Shown here: positions 1 through 9,047 of the stretch, one piece after another | How positions within the stretch are numbered: the stretch's first letter is position 1 | Layout of the letters: every line of letters starts with the position of its first letter | Assembly: GCA_016717005.1 (NCBI GenBank) | Contig: JADJUF010000027.1 | Span: 18,029 to 82,028 of the forward strand | Origin: Myxococcales bacterium | GTDB taxonomy: Bacteria; Myxococcota_A; Polyangia; Haliangiales; Haliangiaceae | Reading direction: 5' to 3' | DNA: 64,000 bases | Made by a program: the position numbers and the translations under genes | Notes under the pieces: model-generated | What the model was told of the DNA's origin: nothing | The model's input: only the letters and a program-made list of their open reading frames with translations | Database searches by the model: none

Positions 1-2
1 TC

Positions 3-428
3 GAGTTCGCGCTCGCGGTCCGGCGGCTGCGGATGGTGGCCCGCCACGTCGCGCCGCTGTTCGCCCGGTACGACGCGTTCTTGACGCCGACCCTGGCGCA
101 GCCGCCGCTGGCGATCGGCGCCCTCAAGCCCAAGGCGTCCGAGGCGGTGGTGCTGCGCATGGCCCAGCGCCTGCCGATCGGCAAGCTGCTGCACAAGCTC
201 GGCGCGCTCGATCAGATGGCCGCGCGCGCGTGGGCGTTCACGCCGTTCACCGCGGTCTGGAACGTGACCGGCCAGCCGGCGTGCAGCGTGCCGCTGCACT
301 GGCACGAGGGCCTGCCGATCGGCGTGCAGCTGGTCGGGCGCTTCGGCGACGAGGCGACGCTCTTGCGGCTGGCGTCGCAGCTCGAGGTCGCGCGGCCGTG
401 GGCCGACCGTCGGCCGCCGGGGGCGTGA
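3..428 (+). CDS. Amidase, C-terminal part (5' end outside window)
   Basis: This is the last roughly 140 codons of an amidase-signature enzyme, cut by the left window edge; the frame is open from base 3. The visible part has the typical C-terminal segment of the family: a conserved hydrophobic block (FTAVWNVTGQPACSVPL) followed by GLPIGVQLVGRFGDEATLLRLA. The Ser-cisSer-Lys catalytic region lies upstream and cannot be inspected, so the substrate (amide, aryl amide or Glu-tRNA) is unknown. The gene converges on the PrsW gene, with only four bases between the two stop codons. Confidence 0.85.
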   Translation, partial: EFALAVRRLRMVARHVAPLFARYDAFLTPTLAQPPLAIGALKPKASEAVVLRMAQRLPIGKLLHKLGALDQMAARAWAFTPFTAVWNVTGQPACSVPLHWHEGLPIGVQLVGRFGDEATLLRLASQLEVARPWADRRPPGA

Positions 429-432
429 GCGC

Positions 433-1494
433 TCAGCGGGGCTTGCCGTCGGGCGGAACCGGCGGACCGGGCGGACCCGGCGGCGCCTGCGGCGGCGCGT
501 ATGGGTGCTGGCGCGGCCAGCCCCCGGCCCAGGGATAGCCAGGGGGATACCCGTACGGCGCACGCGGCGGATAGCCCTGCGGCGGCGGATAGCCCTGCGG
601 CGGCGGATAGCCCTGCGGCGGCGGATAGCCCTGCGGCGGATGGCCCGTCGGCGCGTAGCCCGGCTGCGGCGCGTAGCCCGGCTGCGGCGGCGGATAGCCC
701 TGCGGCGGTGCGTAGCCCTGCGGCGGCGCAGCCGGCTGCTGGACCCCGCCGAGCTTCTTGGCGGCGTCCTCGTCATCGAGCTTGAGCGCGATGCGTGCGT
801 AGCGCTTGACGATCCACCACGACGCGACCATCACCAGCACCGGCACGGCGAGCAGCGCGTAGGCGATGTGCTCCTTGCCGTCGAGCGTCAGCGGCTGACC
901 GAGGAACAGCGCCGCGTCGTAGCTGCCGTGCAAGAACACCGCGAGCGCCAGGCCGCCGAGCGCGCCGAGCCCGCGCTGGTCGAACCGTCGGCGGGTCGCG
1001 CCCGAGCAGGCGATCGTGGTCCACAGCGCGTGGCCCGGCACCGCCAGCACCGCGCGCAAGATCCACGTGACGATCAGGCCCTTCAGCTCGACCTGCCCGA
1101 GCAGGTAGAAGACGTTCTCGACCAGCGCGAAGCCCAGCCCGGCCCGGGCGCCGTAGACCACCGCGTCGAGGCGCTCGTCGTAGGAGCGGCGGTCCCACGC
1201 GACGGCGTAGACCACGCACACCTTCATGGTCTCCTCGATCAGCGCGGCGACGATGAACGACGTGAACAGCGCGCCGCCGTAGCTCGACTCGGGCGGGCGG
1301 TGGTCGCCCATGGCGCCCATGAGCACGCCGTCGAAGATCAGCACCGGGATCACCGACAGGCCGCCGAACAGCGCGACCAGGCGCCGGACGCTCGCCGGCT
1401 CGGGCCGCTTGCGGTCGAGGCGGTCGAAGTACCACATCGCGAACAGCGCCGGCAGCGCCCCCGCGGCCGCGACGTAGATCGGTGGAATCCCCAC
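433..1494 (-). CDS. PrsW-family intramembrane metalloprotease with GYPPPQ-repeat tail
   Basis: Predicted integral membrane protease of the PrsW/CAAX-protease type, 353 aa. The N-terminal two thirds are hydrophobic helices carrying the family motifs: EETMK (residues about 85-89), a GFALVENVFYLLG helix, a His in PGHALWTT and a final HGSYDAAL. Together these are the expected Glu/His metal ligands. After residue 240 the chain turns into a Pro/Gly/Tyr/Gln-rich tail with many copies of GYPPPQ or GYAPQ, encoded by an imperfect 18-base repeat. The start is a GTG at 1494. PrsW proteins usually cleave membrane-anchored regulators such as anti-sigma factors; no such partner is adjacent, so the target is unknown. 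Confidence 0.85.
   Translation of the reverse strand: MGIPPIYVAAAGALPALFAMWYFDRLDRKRPEPASVRRLVALFGGLSVIPVLIFDGVLMGAMGDHRPPESSYGGALFTSFIVAALIEETMKVCVVYAVAWDRRSYDERLDAVVYGARAGLGFALVENVFYLLGQVELKGLIVTWILRAVLAVPGHALWTTIACSGATRRRFDQRGLGALGGLALAVFLHGSYDAALFLGQPLTLDGKEHIAYALLAVPVLVMVASWWIVKRYARIALKLDDEDAAKKLGGVQQPAAPPQGYAPPQGYPPPQPGYAPQPGYAPTGHPPQGYPPPQGYPPPQGYPPPQGYPPRAPYGYPPGYPWAGGWPRQHPYAPPQAPPGPPGPPVPPDGKPR
545..745 (-). repeat. In-frame coding repeat for the GYPPPQ tail
   Basis: On the plus strand the unit GGCGGATAGCCCTGC recurs with an 18-base period, interrupted by diverged CGTAGCCCGGCTGCG units. All units keep the reading frame of the PrsW-like gene and encode GYPPPQ/GYAPQ, so this is a coding tandem repeat, prone to length change by slippage. 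Confidence 0.8.
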
Positions 1495-1581
1495 CGCGGC
1501 AGTGTACGCGAATCTGTCGGGCCGCGGGTTCGCGACCGACGGCGGCGGCCGACCGCCCGCGGCGCGGCCGTCGACGGCGCG

Positions 1582-3231
1582 TCAGGCGTCGTCGTGCGCG
1601 GGCCAGGTCACCCGGAACGTCGAGCCGCGCCCCGGCGCGCTCTCGATGTCGATCCGCCCGTGGCCGCCATCCACGATCCGGTGCACGGTGGCCAGCCCGA
1701 GCCCGGTCCCCTGGCCCTCGGGCTTGGTCGTGAAGAACGGCTCCAGGACCCGCGCCCGCGTGGCCTCGTCCATCCCGATCCCGGTGTCGCCGACCGTGAG
1801 CACGGCGGCGCGGGCCGCGGCCGGGCCGTCGACGCTGACGCCGATCGTGATCCGGCGCTGGTCGCCGTCCCCGGCGTCGATGGCGTCGCGCGCGTTGACC
1901 AGGAGGTTCATCACGACCTGCTCGATCTCCGACGGATCCGCCAGGATGCCGGGCGCGTCGTCGTCGAGCGCGACCGCGACCGAGACGCTGCGCCCGAGCA
2001 GCGGCCGCATCATCTCGAGCGTCGCCGGGACGACCTGCTGCAGCGTCACGCGCTGGTGCGCCCGCGGCTCGCGGCGGCTGAACGCCAGCAGCTGGCGGAT
2101 CAGCGCGGTGCCCTGCGCCACCGCGCCGGCCACCTGATCGAGCGACGCGCCGAGGGCGGGCGCCTGGCGCCGCATCAGCTCGACCTGCAGGGTGACGATC
2201 GTGAGCAGGTTGTTGAAGTCGTGCGCGACCCCGCCCGCGAGCTGCCCGAGCGCCTCCATCTTCTCGACCCGCCGGAGGTGCGCCTCGAGCCGCGCCCGCT
2301 CGCTGACGTCGAGGATCGCCAGGACCATCGCGTCGGCGCGATCGGGCGACGTCACCGACGCGGTGCTCACCAGCACCCGCGCGCGGGTCCCGTCGTGCCG
2401 CGCGAGCGCCAGCTCGAGCCCGGTCGCCGCGTCGGGGCCGAGCTGCGCGCCGCCGAAAAGCGTGGCCAGCTCCATCGAGGCCAGCGCCTCGACCGAGTAG
2501 CCGCTGAGCGACGCGAGCTGCTGGTTGGCCCAGACCAGCCGGTTGCCCGCGACCCGCGCGATCCCGACCGGCGCGGCCGCGAGGATGCCGCTCAGCTGGG
2601 CCTCGCTCGCGCGCAGCGAGGTCTCCGCTCGTCGGCGCAGCTCGAGCTCGGCCCGGGTCACCAGGAACAGCGAGGTGACCGACGCGGTGGCGAGCAGCTC
2701 GTACGGCATCGAGCGGAGCACCACCCAGTACGCCGACGCCAGCTCCGCGGTCGAGAGCAGGCCGACCATCGCGTTGGTCACGACCATCACCGGCAACAGG
2801 ATCGCGACGTAGTAGACGACGACGATCGCGGCCCAGGCGGCCCCGACCGCCACCGGGCGCAGCTGGCGCGGGCGCAGCCACGCGTACGCGAACCACGTCG
2901 CGACCGCGCCGGCGGCGTGCATCGCGAAGGTCGAGAGGATCGAGCCGTCCGCTGGGGTCGTGTGCGCCGTGATCGCGGCGACGATCAGCAGGTACGCCCA
3001 GTGCCGGAGGTAGACCACGCTCAGCAGCACGGCGATCTCGCGGAGGTCGGCGGCGGCCCAGGTCACGCCCGGGATCTGGAAGTGGATCATCCCGCACAGC
3101 ATCGACGCCAGGCCCCAGCCGACGGCCTGGAGCACCCCGAGCCCACGCAGCCGCCAGCGGTCGCGGTCGACGGCCGCCGCGCGAGCCTCCACGCCGGGAC
3201 CCCGGCCCTCCCCAGTGGCCGAACGCGACAT
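1582..3231 (-). CDS. Membrane PAS-domain sensor histidine kinase
   Basis: Sensor kinase of 549 aa. An N-terminal region with about six hydrophobic helices (residues 30-200) precedes a PAS domain, then HisKA and HATPase domains. The H-box reads GGVAHDFNNLL, with the phosphoacceptor His near residue 336, of the NtrB/hybrid-like HDFNN class. The N-box (NLLVNARDAI), G1 (VGDTGIGM), F (PFFTTK) and G2 (GTGLGLA) motifs are all present, so it should be active. There is no receiver domain and no adjacent response regulator, so it is an orphan kinase here. I place the start at the ATG at 3231; in-frame extension to 3321 would add 30 residues of low-complexity sequence. Confidence 0.88.
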   Translation of the reverse strand: MSRSATGEGRGPGVEARAAAVDRDRWRLRGLGVLQAVGWGLASMLCGMIHFQIPGVTWAAADLREIAVLLSVVYLRHWAYLLIVAAITAHTTPADGSILSTFAMHAAGAVATWFAYAWLRPRQLRPVAVGAAWAAIVVVYYVAILLPVMVVTNAMVGLLSTAELASAYWVVLRSMPYELLATASVTSLFLVTRAELELRRRAETSLRASEAQLSGILAAAPVGIARVAGNRLVWANQQLASLSGYSVEALASMELATLFGGAQLGPDAATGLELALARHDGTRARVLVSTASVTSPDRADAMVLAILDVSERARLEAHLRRVEKMEALGQLAGGVAHDFNNLLTIVTLQVELMRRQAPALGASLDQVAGAVAQGTALIRQLLAFSRREPRAHQRVTLQQVVPATLEMMRPLLGRSVSVAVALDDDAPGILADPSEIEQVVMNLLVNARDAIDAGDGDQRRITIGVSVDGPAAARAAVLTVGDTGIGMDEATRARVLEPFFTTKPEGQGTGLGLATVHRIVDGGHGRIDIESAPGRGSTFRVTWPAHDDA

Positions 3232-3440
3232 GGGCAGAAGTCTACCAAGCCTGGCGGCGGCGCCGGTCGACGCACCCCTCATCGTGGCCCAGCGGCGGAT
3301 CCAAGTCGTTAGAATCATCATGGAAACCGTGCCCTCGAATATTCGTGCCGGGGTGTTCGTCTGTGAGGGGCCGGCGAGCTATACCCGCCGGCAACGCCGA
3401 GACGACCTCGGCCAGACGGCGCCAACCGCCGGGAGGATCC

Positions 3441-4382
3441 ATGTTCAAGTCCACGCTCGCGCTCACCGTCCTTGGCACCGCGCTGGTCGCCGCCGCCGCG
3501 CCCGCCCACGCCGGCGACGGCACCGACCTCCTGAAGTTCGCGCCCGAGACCAGCCAGATGGTGCTGGTGTTCGACGTCGCCGACGCGCGCGACTCGTCGC
3601 TGCTGCAGAAGGGCATGACCAAGCTGCTCGACGCCAGCGCCGAGGCCAAGACCAAGCTCGCCGAGCTCGGCCTCGACCCGATGAAGGACATCGACACGAT
3701 CATGTTCGCCGGTGGCGGCGCCAAGGATCTGTCCGACGGCGGGCCCAAGGAGATGGTGATCGTCGTCGAGGGCCGCCTGCCCAAGGACAAGCTCTCGACC
3801 TTGCCCAACGCGATCAAGACCAGCTACAGCGGCATCGACATCTACAGCCACAACGACACCGACGCGGCGTTCATCGGCGACCGCATGTTCTTCGTCAAGA
3901 AGGGCAAGATGAAGGCCGAGATCGACATCGCGCTCGGCAAGGGCAAGGGCAAGGGCAAGAACCTGGCCGCGTCCAAGAAGGGCAAGGCCCTGCGCGCCGC
4001 GATCGCCGCCACCGACACCACCGCCGACCTGTGGGCCACGATCCTGGTGCCGACCAAGAACCAGGCCGACATGAAGAAGGAAGGGATGGTCGCCAAGACC
4101 GTCGCCGCCGGCATCAACTTCACCTCGGACCTCGGCATCGCCTTCGACATCGGCACGGACGCCGACGCCTCGGCCGCCAAGGTCGTGGGCCTGGTCCAGG
4201 CGCAGCTGCCGCAGATCACCCAGGGCCTGGGCACGGTCGGCCTGTCCAAGGCGGGCAAGTCGTTCACCGTCAAGCAGGTCGGCCCGTCGGTGAAGATGGC
4301 GGTCACGCTGACCGAGGCCGAGCTGATGGCGCTGATGAACCTCGCCAAGCAGTTCGGCGCGATGGGCGGCGGCAACCCGTAA
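3441..4382 (+). CDS. Secreted Lys-rich protein of unknown function
   Basis: A 313-aa protein with a clear Sec signal peptide (MFKSTLALTVLGTALVAAAA..., cleavage near AHA-GD). The start at 3441 is supported by a GGGAGGA ribosome site just upstream. The mature part is rich in Lys, Asp and Ala, includes a GKGKGKGK run around residues 168-176, and has no Cys and no catalytic motif that I recognise. Repeated statements such as TTADLWATILVP and KSFTVKQVGPSV suggest a folded alpha/beta domain rather than disorder. It is a single gene, divergent from the kinase at 3231. A TATACC box at about 3392 could be the -10 of its promoter, but this is weak. No function assigned. Confidence 0.75.
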   Translation: MFKSTLALTVLGTALVAAAAPAHAGDGTDLLKFAPETSQMVLVFDVADARDSSLLQKGMTKLLDASAEAKTKLAELGLDPMKDIDTIMFAGGGAKDLSDGGPKEMVIVVEGRLPKDKLSTLPNAIKTSYSGIDIYSHNDTDAAFIGDRMFFVKKGKMKAEIDIALGKGKGKGKNLAASKKGKALRAAIAATDTTADLWATILVPTKNQADMKKEGMVAKTVAAGINFTSDLGIAFDIGTDADASAAKVVGLVQAQLPQITQGLGTVGLSKAGKSFTVKQVGPSVKMAVTLTEAELMALMNLAKQFGAMGGGNP

Positions 4383-4492
4383 GGGTCCGCGCGCTGCGCG
4401 CACGACGCCGGGCCGCCATTGACCGGGCGCTGGCCGAGGGCCGAGGCCCGGTAGCGGGTGACAAGCCGCGGGGGCGCGGGTACGGTCGCGCC

Positions 4493-6049
4493 ATGATCGC
4501 TCCCGCGCCGTCGTCGTCGTCGTCCTCCTCCGGGATCGTGCCGCCCACCGTCGGCCCCGAGGTGCTGCAGGTCCACGCGCCCGCCGACGGCGCGCTGCTG
4601 GGCGAGGTGCCGGTCGTCTCGGCCGCCGGCGTCACCGCCGCGGTCGGTCGGGCCCGGTCGGCGGCCGCGTCCTGGGGCGCGCTCACCTACGCCGAGCGCG
4701 AGGTCGAGCTGGTGCGCTGGCGCCGGGCGCTGGCCGACGCCGCCGACGAGCTGGCCGAGCTGATCCACCGCGAGAACGGCAAGCCCCGGCTCGACGCGCT
4801 GGTCGAGGTGATGATGGCGCTGTCGCACCTCGACCACGCGGCCAAGCGCGCGGCCAAGGCGCTGGCGCCCGAGAAGGTCGGCACCGGCATCCTCGCCAAC
4901 TTCCGCGCGACCGTCACCTATCACCCGCTGGGCGTGGTCGGCGTCATCGGCCCATGGAACTACCCGATCTTCACGCCGATGGGCTCGATCGCCTACGCGC
5001 TCGCGGCCGGCAACGCGGTCGTGTTCAAGCCCAGCGAGCTGACGCCGCTGGCCGGCGTGAAGTTCGTCGAGCTGGCCGCGAAGGCGCTGTCGGTGCCCGA
5101 CGTGCTGCAGATCGTCACCGGCGCGGGCGCCACCGGCGCGGCCCTGTGCAAGGCCGGGGTCGACAAGCTCGCGTTCACCGGCTCGACCGGGACCGGCAAG
5201 AAGGTGATGGCGGCGTGCGCCGAGACGCTGACGCCGGTGCTGATGGAGCTGGGCGGCAAGGATCCGATGATCGTCGCCGACGACGCCGACGTCGACGCCG
5301 CCGCCGAGGCCGCGGTGTTCGGCGCGCTGACCAACACCGGCCAGGCCTGCATCTCGATCGAGCGCATCTACGTCGCGGCCCCGATCTACGACCGCTTCGT
5401 CGACAAGGTCGTGACCGAGGTCGGCAAGGTCAAGGTCGGCGGCGACGACGGCCACGTCGGCGCGATGACCTCGGCCGCCCAGGTCGCGATCGTCCGGGCC
5501 CACCTCGAGGACGCGGCCCGCCGCGGCGCCAAGGTCCTGACCGGCGGCGCCGACGCGATCGTCGGCAACTTCATCCAGCCGACGGTGCTGACCGACGTCA
5601 CCGACGAGATGCTGGTGATCACCGAGGAGACGTTCGGGCCGGTCATCCCGATCATCAAGGTCGCGACCACCGAGGAGGCGCTCCGGCGCGCCAACGCCAG
5701 CCGGTTCGGGCTGGGCTCGTCGGTGTTCGGCAAGCGCGGCCGCGAGCTGGCCGATCGCCTGAAGGCCGGCATGACCGCGGTCAACTCGGTGATGGCGTTC
5801 TCGGCGATCACGTCCTTGCCGTTCGGCGGCGTCGGCGACTCCGGCTTCGGCCGCATCCACGGCGACCAGGGCATCCGCGAGTTCGCGCGCACCAAGGCCA
5901 CCGCCGAGCAGACCTTCGCGCTGCCGATGAACCTGATGTCGTTCAAGCTGCCCGCCAACACCTACGACCGCGTGCGCGGGATGATCAAGCAGCTCTACGG
6001 CGCCGGCGCCGTGGCCAAGGTCAAGGACGCCCTCGGCCGCCTGCTCTGA
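4493..6049 (+). CDS. NAD(P)-dependent aldehyde dehydrogenase
   Basis: Aldehyde dehydrogenase superfamily enzyme, 518 aa, oxidising an aldehyde to the acid with NAD(P). Conserved parts in order: PWNYPI (cofactor/substrate entrance), KPSELTP, the Rossmann glycine motif FTGSTGTGKK, the general-base Glu in MELGGKDP (about residue 252), the nucleophilic Cys in NTGQACISIE (about 285), EETFGP and a C-terminal FGGVGDSGFG. It resembles the fatty-aldehyde/coniferyl-aldehyde dehydrogenase branch, whose members end in a hydrophobic or basic tail; the last 60 residues here are basic and Leu-rich. A seven-Ser run follows the start codon at 4493. The next gene is in the same direction but separated by 169 bases containing a hairpin. 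Confidence 0.92.
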   Translation: MIAPAPSSSSSSSGIVPPTVGPEVLQVHAPADGALLGEVPVVSAAGVTAAVGRARSAAASWGALTYAEREVELVRWRRALADAADELAELIHRENGKPRLDALVEVMMALSHLDHAAKRAAKALAPEKVGTGILANFRATVTYHPLGVVGVIGPWNYPIFTPMGSIAYALAAGNAVVFKPSELTPLAGVKFVELAAKALSVPDVLQIVTGAGATGAALCKAGVDKLAFTGSTGTGKKVMAACAETLTPVLMELGGKDPMIVADDADVDAAAEAAVFGALTNTGQACISIERIYVAAPIYDRFVDKVVTEVGKVKVGGDDGHVGAMTSAAQVAIVRAHLEDAARRGAKVLTGGADAIVGNFIQPTVLTDVTDEMLVITEETFGPVIPIIKVATTEEALRRANASRFGLGSSVFGKRGRELADRLKAGMTAVNSVMAFSAITSLPFGGVGDSGFGRIHGDQGIREFARTKATAEQTFALPMNLMSFKLPANTYDRVRGMIKQLYGAGAVAKVKDALGRLL

Positions 6050-6080
6050 GCTCCAGCGGGTTGGTCGCCGAACCCTCCCC

Positions 6081-6101
6081 CATCGGGGGCAAGCCCCGAT
6101 G
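6081..6101 (+). terminator. Hairpin downstream of the aldehyde dehydrogenase gene
   Basis: Perfect 8-bp stem CATCGGGG/CCCCGATG around a GCAAG loop, 30 bases after the stop codon. No T-run follows, so it could be a Rho-dependent or structure-stabilised 3' end rather than a classical intrinsic terminator. Confidence 0.45.
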
Positions 6102-6218
6102 AGGACCCCCACCCAGGACCACCCAGGACGCGAAACTCCCGGCGCATCGACCGGTGCTCGACCGAAAGACTTACAAGCTCTGCTCTGAGCGCCCACCCCG
6201 AACCCGCGCGAGCGCCCC

Positions 6219-7367
6219 ATGTCGTCGAAGCCTGAGCCCACCCCCTCGTCCGTCACCCTGGCGCCGCGGCCTGCCGACGACGGCGACACCCTCGCCGCGC
6301 TGACCGCGGCCGCGGCGGCCGACGACGCCGTCGCGCGCGGCCTCGAGCGCTCGCAGACCGGGCGGGCGCTGACCTTGCGCGACGCGCTGGTCGGGCACGC
6401 CCGCGGCGACCGCGACGGCGACGTCATCGCGAGCGTGCGCGCGCTGCTCGAGGGCGCGTCGCCCGACGAGCGCAAGGCGCTCAAGAAGCTCCTGTGGGCG
6501 CCGTCCGACGACGGGCCCGGCGACACCAACCCCGACCGCGAGCTGTCGCGGCGGTGGCGCGACGGCGGCTATCCGTACAAGAACCTGATGTCGCGGAAGG
6601 CCTACGAGCAGCAGAAGTACTACCTGCAGGTCGAGCTGCTCAAGCTGCAGGCGTGGGTCAAGCAGACCGGGGAGCGGGTGGTGATCCTGTTCGAGGGCCG
6701 CGACGCCGCCGGCAAGGGCGGCGCGATCAAGCGCTTCATGGAGCACCTGAACCCGCGCGGCGCGCGCGTGGTCGCGCTCGAGAAGCCCTCGGACGCCGAG
6801 CGCGGCCAGTGGTACTTCCAGCGCTACGTCGAGCACCTGCCGACGGCCGGCGAGATCGTGCTGTTCGATCGCAGCTGGTACAACCGCGCGGGCGTCGAGC
6901 ACGTCATGGGCTTCTGCAGCGACGCCGAGTACGACGAGTTCCTGCGCCAGACGCCGGAGTTCGAGCGGCAGCTGGTGCGCAGCGGCATCCGCCTGTTCAA
7001 GTTCTGGTTCTCGGTCAGCCGCGCCGAGCAGCGCCGGCGCTTCAAGGAGCGGAAGATGCACCCGCTCAAGCAGTGGAAGCTGAGCCCGATCGATCTGGCC
7101 TCGCTCGACAAGTGGCGCGAGTACACCGAGGCCAAGGAGGCCATCTTCCTGCACACCGACACCTCGGACGCGCCGTGGATGGTGATCAAGAGCGACTGCA
7201 AGAAGCGCGCGCGCCTCAACGCGCTGCGGTTCGTGCTGCAGCGGTTCCGCTACGACAACCGCGACACCGGCAACATCGGCTCGCTCGATCCGCTGATCGT
7301 CGGTCGGCCCGGTCTGGCGTCGACGTTCGATGATCAGCTGGCGATCGGCACCGATCGTCAGGACTGA
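6219..7367 (+). CDS. ppk2: Polyphosphate kinase 2 family protein
   Basis: PPK2-type kinase of 382 aa that transfers phosphate between polyphosphate and nucleotides (NDP to NTP or NMP to NDP). Walker A reads FEGRDAAGKGGAIKRF (about residues 156-171), the lid/Asp region follows (EKPSDAERGQWYFQRY), and the Walker B-like block is VLFDRSWYNRAGVEHV (about 213-228). The core continues to residue 365. Residues 1-95 are an extra Ala/Asp/Arg-rich N-terminal segment, longer than in minimal PPK2 enzymes. Class (I, II or III) cannot be decided from motifs alone. It is monocistronic in appearance. Confidence 0.92.
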   Translation: MSSKPEPTPSSVTLAPRPADDGDTLAALTAAAAADDAVARGLERSQTGRALTLRDALVGHARGDRDGDVIASVRALLEGASPDERKALKKLLWAPSDDGPGDTNPDRELSRRWRDGGYPYKNLMSRKAYEQQKYYLQVELLKLQAWVKQTGERVVILFEGRDAAGKGGAIKRFMEHLNPRGARVVALEKPSDAERGQWYFQRYVEHLPTAGEIVLFDRSWYNRAGVEHVMGFCSDAEYDEFLRQTPEFERQLVRSGIRLFKFWFSVSRAEQRRRFKERKMHPLKQWKLSPIDLASLDKWREYTEAKEAIFLHTDTSDAPWMVIKSDCKKRARLNALRFVLQRFRYDNRDTGNIGSLDPLIVGRPGLASTFDDQLAIGTDRQD

Positions 7368-7404
7368 GCCCGTCGGTCGCGCGCGCGTGTGCTAGACGAC
7401 GACG

Positions 7405-8229
7405 GTGCCGTTCACGCCCGCTGTCTCCTCCGCCGCGACCACAGGTCGCCTGTTCGTGATCGCCGGGGCCGGGCTGTGCGTGGTCACCGACCCGCAGGTC
7501 GCGGTGCCGATCGGCCCGCCCGACGGCGCGCTGCACCTCGGCGACCTCGACGGCGCGGCGTGCTTCGCGCGGCTCGTCGAGGACGGCGGGCCGCCGCCCG
7601 GGACCGAGGTGATGCCGCTGCGGCAGCTGTTCGGGGTCCTGACCGACGACGAGTTCGCGGTCGCCGGCCGGGCCCTGGGCCTGACCGCGTGGGATCGCGA
7701 TCACCGTCACTGCGGCCGGTGCGGCGCCGCGACCGCGCGCTCGGACCGCGAGCGCGTGCGCACCTGCGGCGCCTGCGGGCTGGCGGCGTACCCGCGGCTG
7801 TCGCCCGCGGTGATCGTGCTGGTCGAGCGCGACGGCCGGTGCCTGCTGGCCCGCAACGCCCGCACCCGGATGCCGTTCTTCTCGACGCTGGCCGGCTTCG
7901 TCGAGGTCGGCGAGACGCTCGAGGAGTGCGTCGCCCGGGAGATCCACGAGGAGGCCGGGCTCGAGCTGACCGACGTCCGCTACTTCGGCAGCCAGCCGTG
8001 GCCGTTCACCGGGTCGCTGATGGTCGGCTTCACCGCGCGCTGGGCCAGCGGCGAGATCGTCGAGGATCCGACCGAGATCGCCGACGCCGGCTGGTTCGCG
8101 CCCGACGCGCTGCCGGTGGTGCCGCCGCCGCTGTCGATCGCCCGGGCGCTGATCGATGACTTCGTGCGTCGCCACGGCGGGCGGCTGATCTCGCTCGCCG
8201 AGGGTCACCGCGCACCGGTCTCGTGGTGA
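7405..8229 (+). CDS. nudC: NADH/NAD-cap pyrophosphatase NudC
   Basis: Nudix hydrolase of 274 aa that splits NADH to NMNH and AMP and can remove NAD caps from RNA. It has a four-Cys zinc ribbon (CGRCG ... CGACG, about residues 103-125), the Nudix box GFVEVGETLEECVAREIHEE running into AG (about 165-187), and the NudC-specific downstream signature SQPWPFTGSLMVGF. The start is a GTG at 7405. The gene converges with the yebC-like gene (26-base gap). Confidence 0.94.
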   Translation: MPFTPAVSSAATTGRLFVIAGAGLCVVTDPQVAVPIGPPDGALHLGDLDGAACFARLVEDGGPPPGTEVMPLRQLFGVLTDDEFAVAGRALGLTAWDRDHRHCGRCGAATARSDRERVRTCGACGLAAYPRLSPAVIVLVERDGRCLLARNARTRMPFFSTLAGFVEVGETLEECVAREIHEEAGLELTDVRYFGSQPWPFTGSLMVGFTARWASGEIVEDPTEIADAGWFAPDALPVVPPPLSIARALIDDFVRRHGGRLISLAEGHRAPVSW

Positions 8230-8255
8230 GCGCCGGCGCTGCGCACGAGCCTGGG

Positions 8256-8951
8256 TCAGGCCAGCCCGACGTAGAGCTGCTGGACGTCGTCGTCCTCGTC
8301 GACCTCGTGCAGCCAGGCCTCGACCTCGGCCCGGGCGGCGTCATCGAGCGTGACCGGGTTCTTGGCCTTCCAGCCCAGCACCGCGGAGGTCACGGTCCAG
8401 CCGGCCGCGGTCAGCGCCTTGGTCACCGCGTCGACGTCGGCCGGCTCGGTGAAGAACCGAGTGGCGCCGTCGTCGGCGGGCTCGAGGTCCTGGGCCCCGG
8501 CCTCGATCGCGGCGACCTCGGGGTCGGCGTCGGGCGGCGGCGTCGCCTCGATCATGCCGAGGTGGCTGAAGTCCCAGCTGACCGAGCCGGTCGTGCCGAG
8601 CTGGCCCTTCTTGAAGTGGAACCGCATGTTCGGCGTCGTGCGGTTCTTGTTGTCGGTCAGGCACTCGACGATCACCGGCACCCGGTGCGGGCCGAAGCCC
8701 TCGAACACGACCGTGTCGTAGCTGACCTGCTCGTCGAGCAGGCCCGCGCCCTTCTTGATCGCGCGCTCGAGCGTGTCGCGCGGCAGCGACGCCTTCTTGG
8801 CCGCGTCGACCGCGATCCGCAGCTTGGCGTTCAAGGTCGGATCGGCGCCGCCCTTGGCGGCCATGATGATCGCCTTGGCGAGCTTGCTGAAGATCTTGCC
8901 CTTGGCCGAGGCCGACTCTTGCTTGCCCTTGTGCTTCCACTGCGCGCCCAT
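8256..8951 (-). CDS. yebC: YebC/PmpR-family protein
   Basis: Member of the YebC/TACO1 family, 231 aa. Some members are DNA-binding regulators and others promote translation of proline-rich stretches. The N-terminus shows the hallmark basic segment (KHKGKQESASAKGKIFSKLAK) and ADPTLNAKLRIAVDAAKKASLP, followed by the TYEGFGP-like block VVFEGFGPHRVPVIVECLTDN and NMRFHFKKGQLG. This lineage has KQESA in place of the commoner KAAQDAKR, as in the shorter YebC-II-like variants. Given the long Pro runs in neighbouring proteins (PrsW tail, 22.5-23.7 kb), a role in translating polyproline is plausible but inferred. Confidence 0.9.
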   Translation of the reverse strand: MGAQWKHKGKQESASAKGKIFSKLAKAIIMAAKGGADPTLNAKLRIAVDAAKKASLPRDTLERAIKKGAGLLDEQVSYDTVVFEGFGPHRVPVIVECLTDNKNRTTPNMRFHFKKGQLGTTGSVSWDFSHLGMIEATPPPDADPEVAAIEAGAQDLEPADDGATRFFTEPADVDAVTKALTAAGWTVTSAVLGWKAKNPVTLDDAARAEVEAWLHEVDEDDDVQQLYVGLA

Positions 8952-9047
8952 GGCTCGTGCCTACCACGGCCGGGCGGCGGGCCGGGCCGGACGCTGGTCG
9001 ATCTCGCGCCGTGGGGCCGCGCGCACCGATCGCGCCGAGCATGTACG

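Noticed and set aside
545..745. Regular repeats that might be a CRISPR array
   Set aside because: The unit is 18 bases without unique spacers, keeps one reading frame and encodes the GYPPPQ tail.
505..3312. Very long open frame on the plus strand opposite PrsW and the histidine kinase
   Set aside because: Arg/Asp/Gln-rich translation with no motif; it is a shadow of GC-rich codons on the other strand. The minus-strand genes have clear domains.
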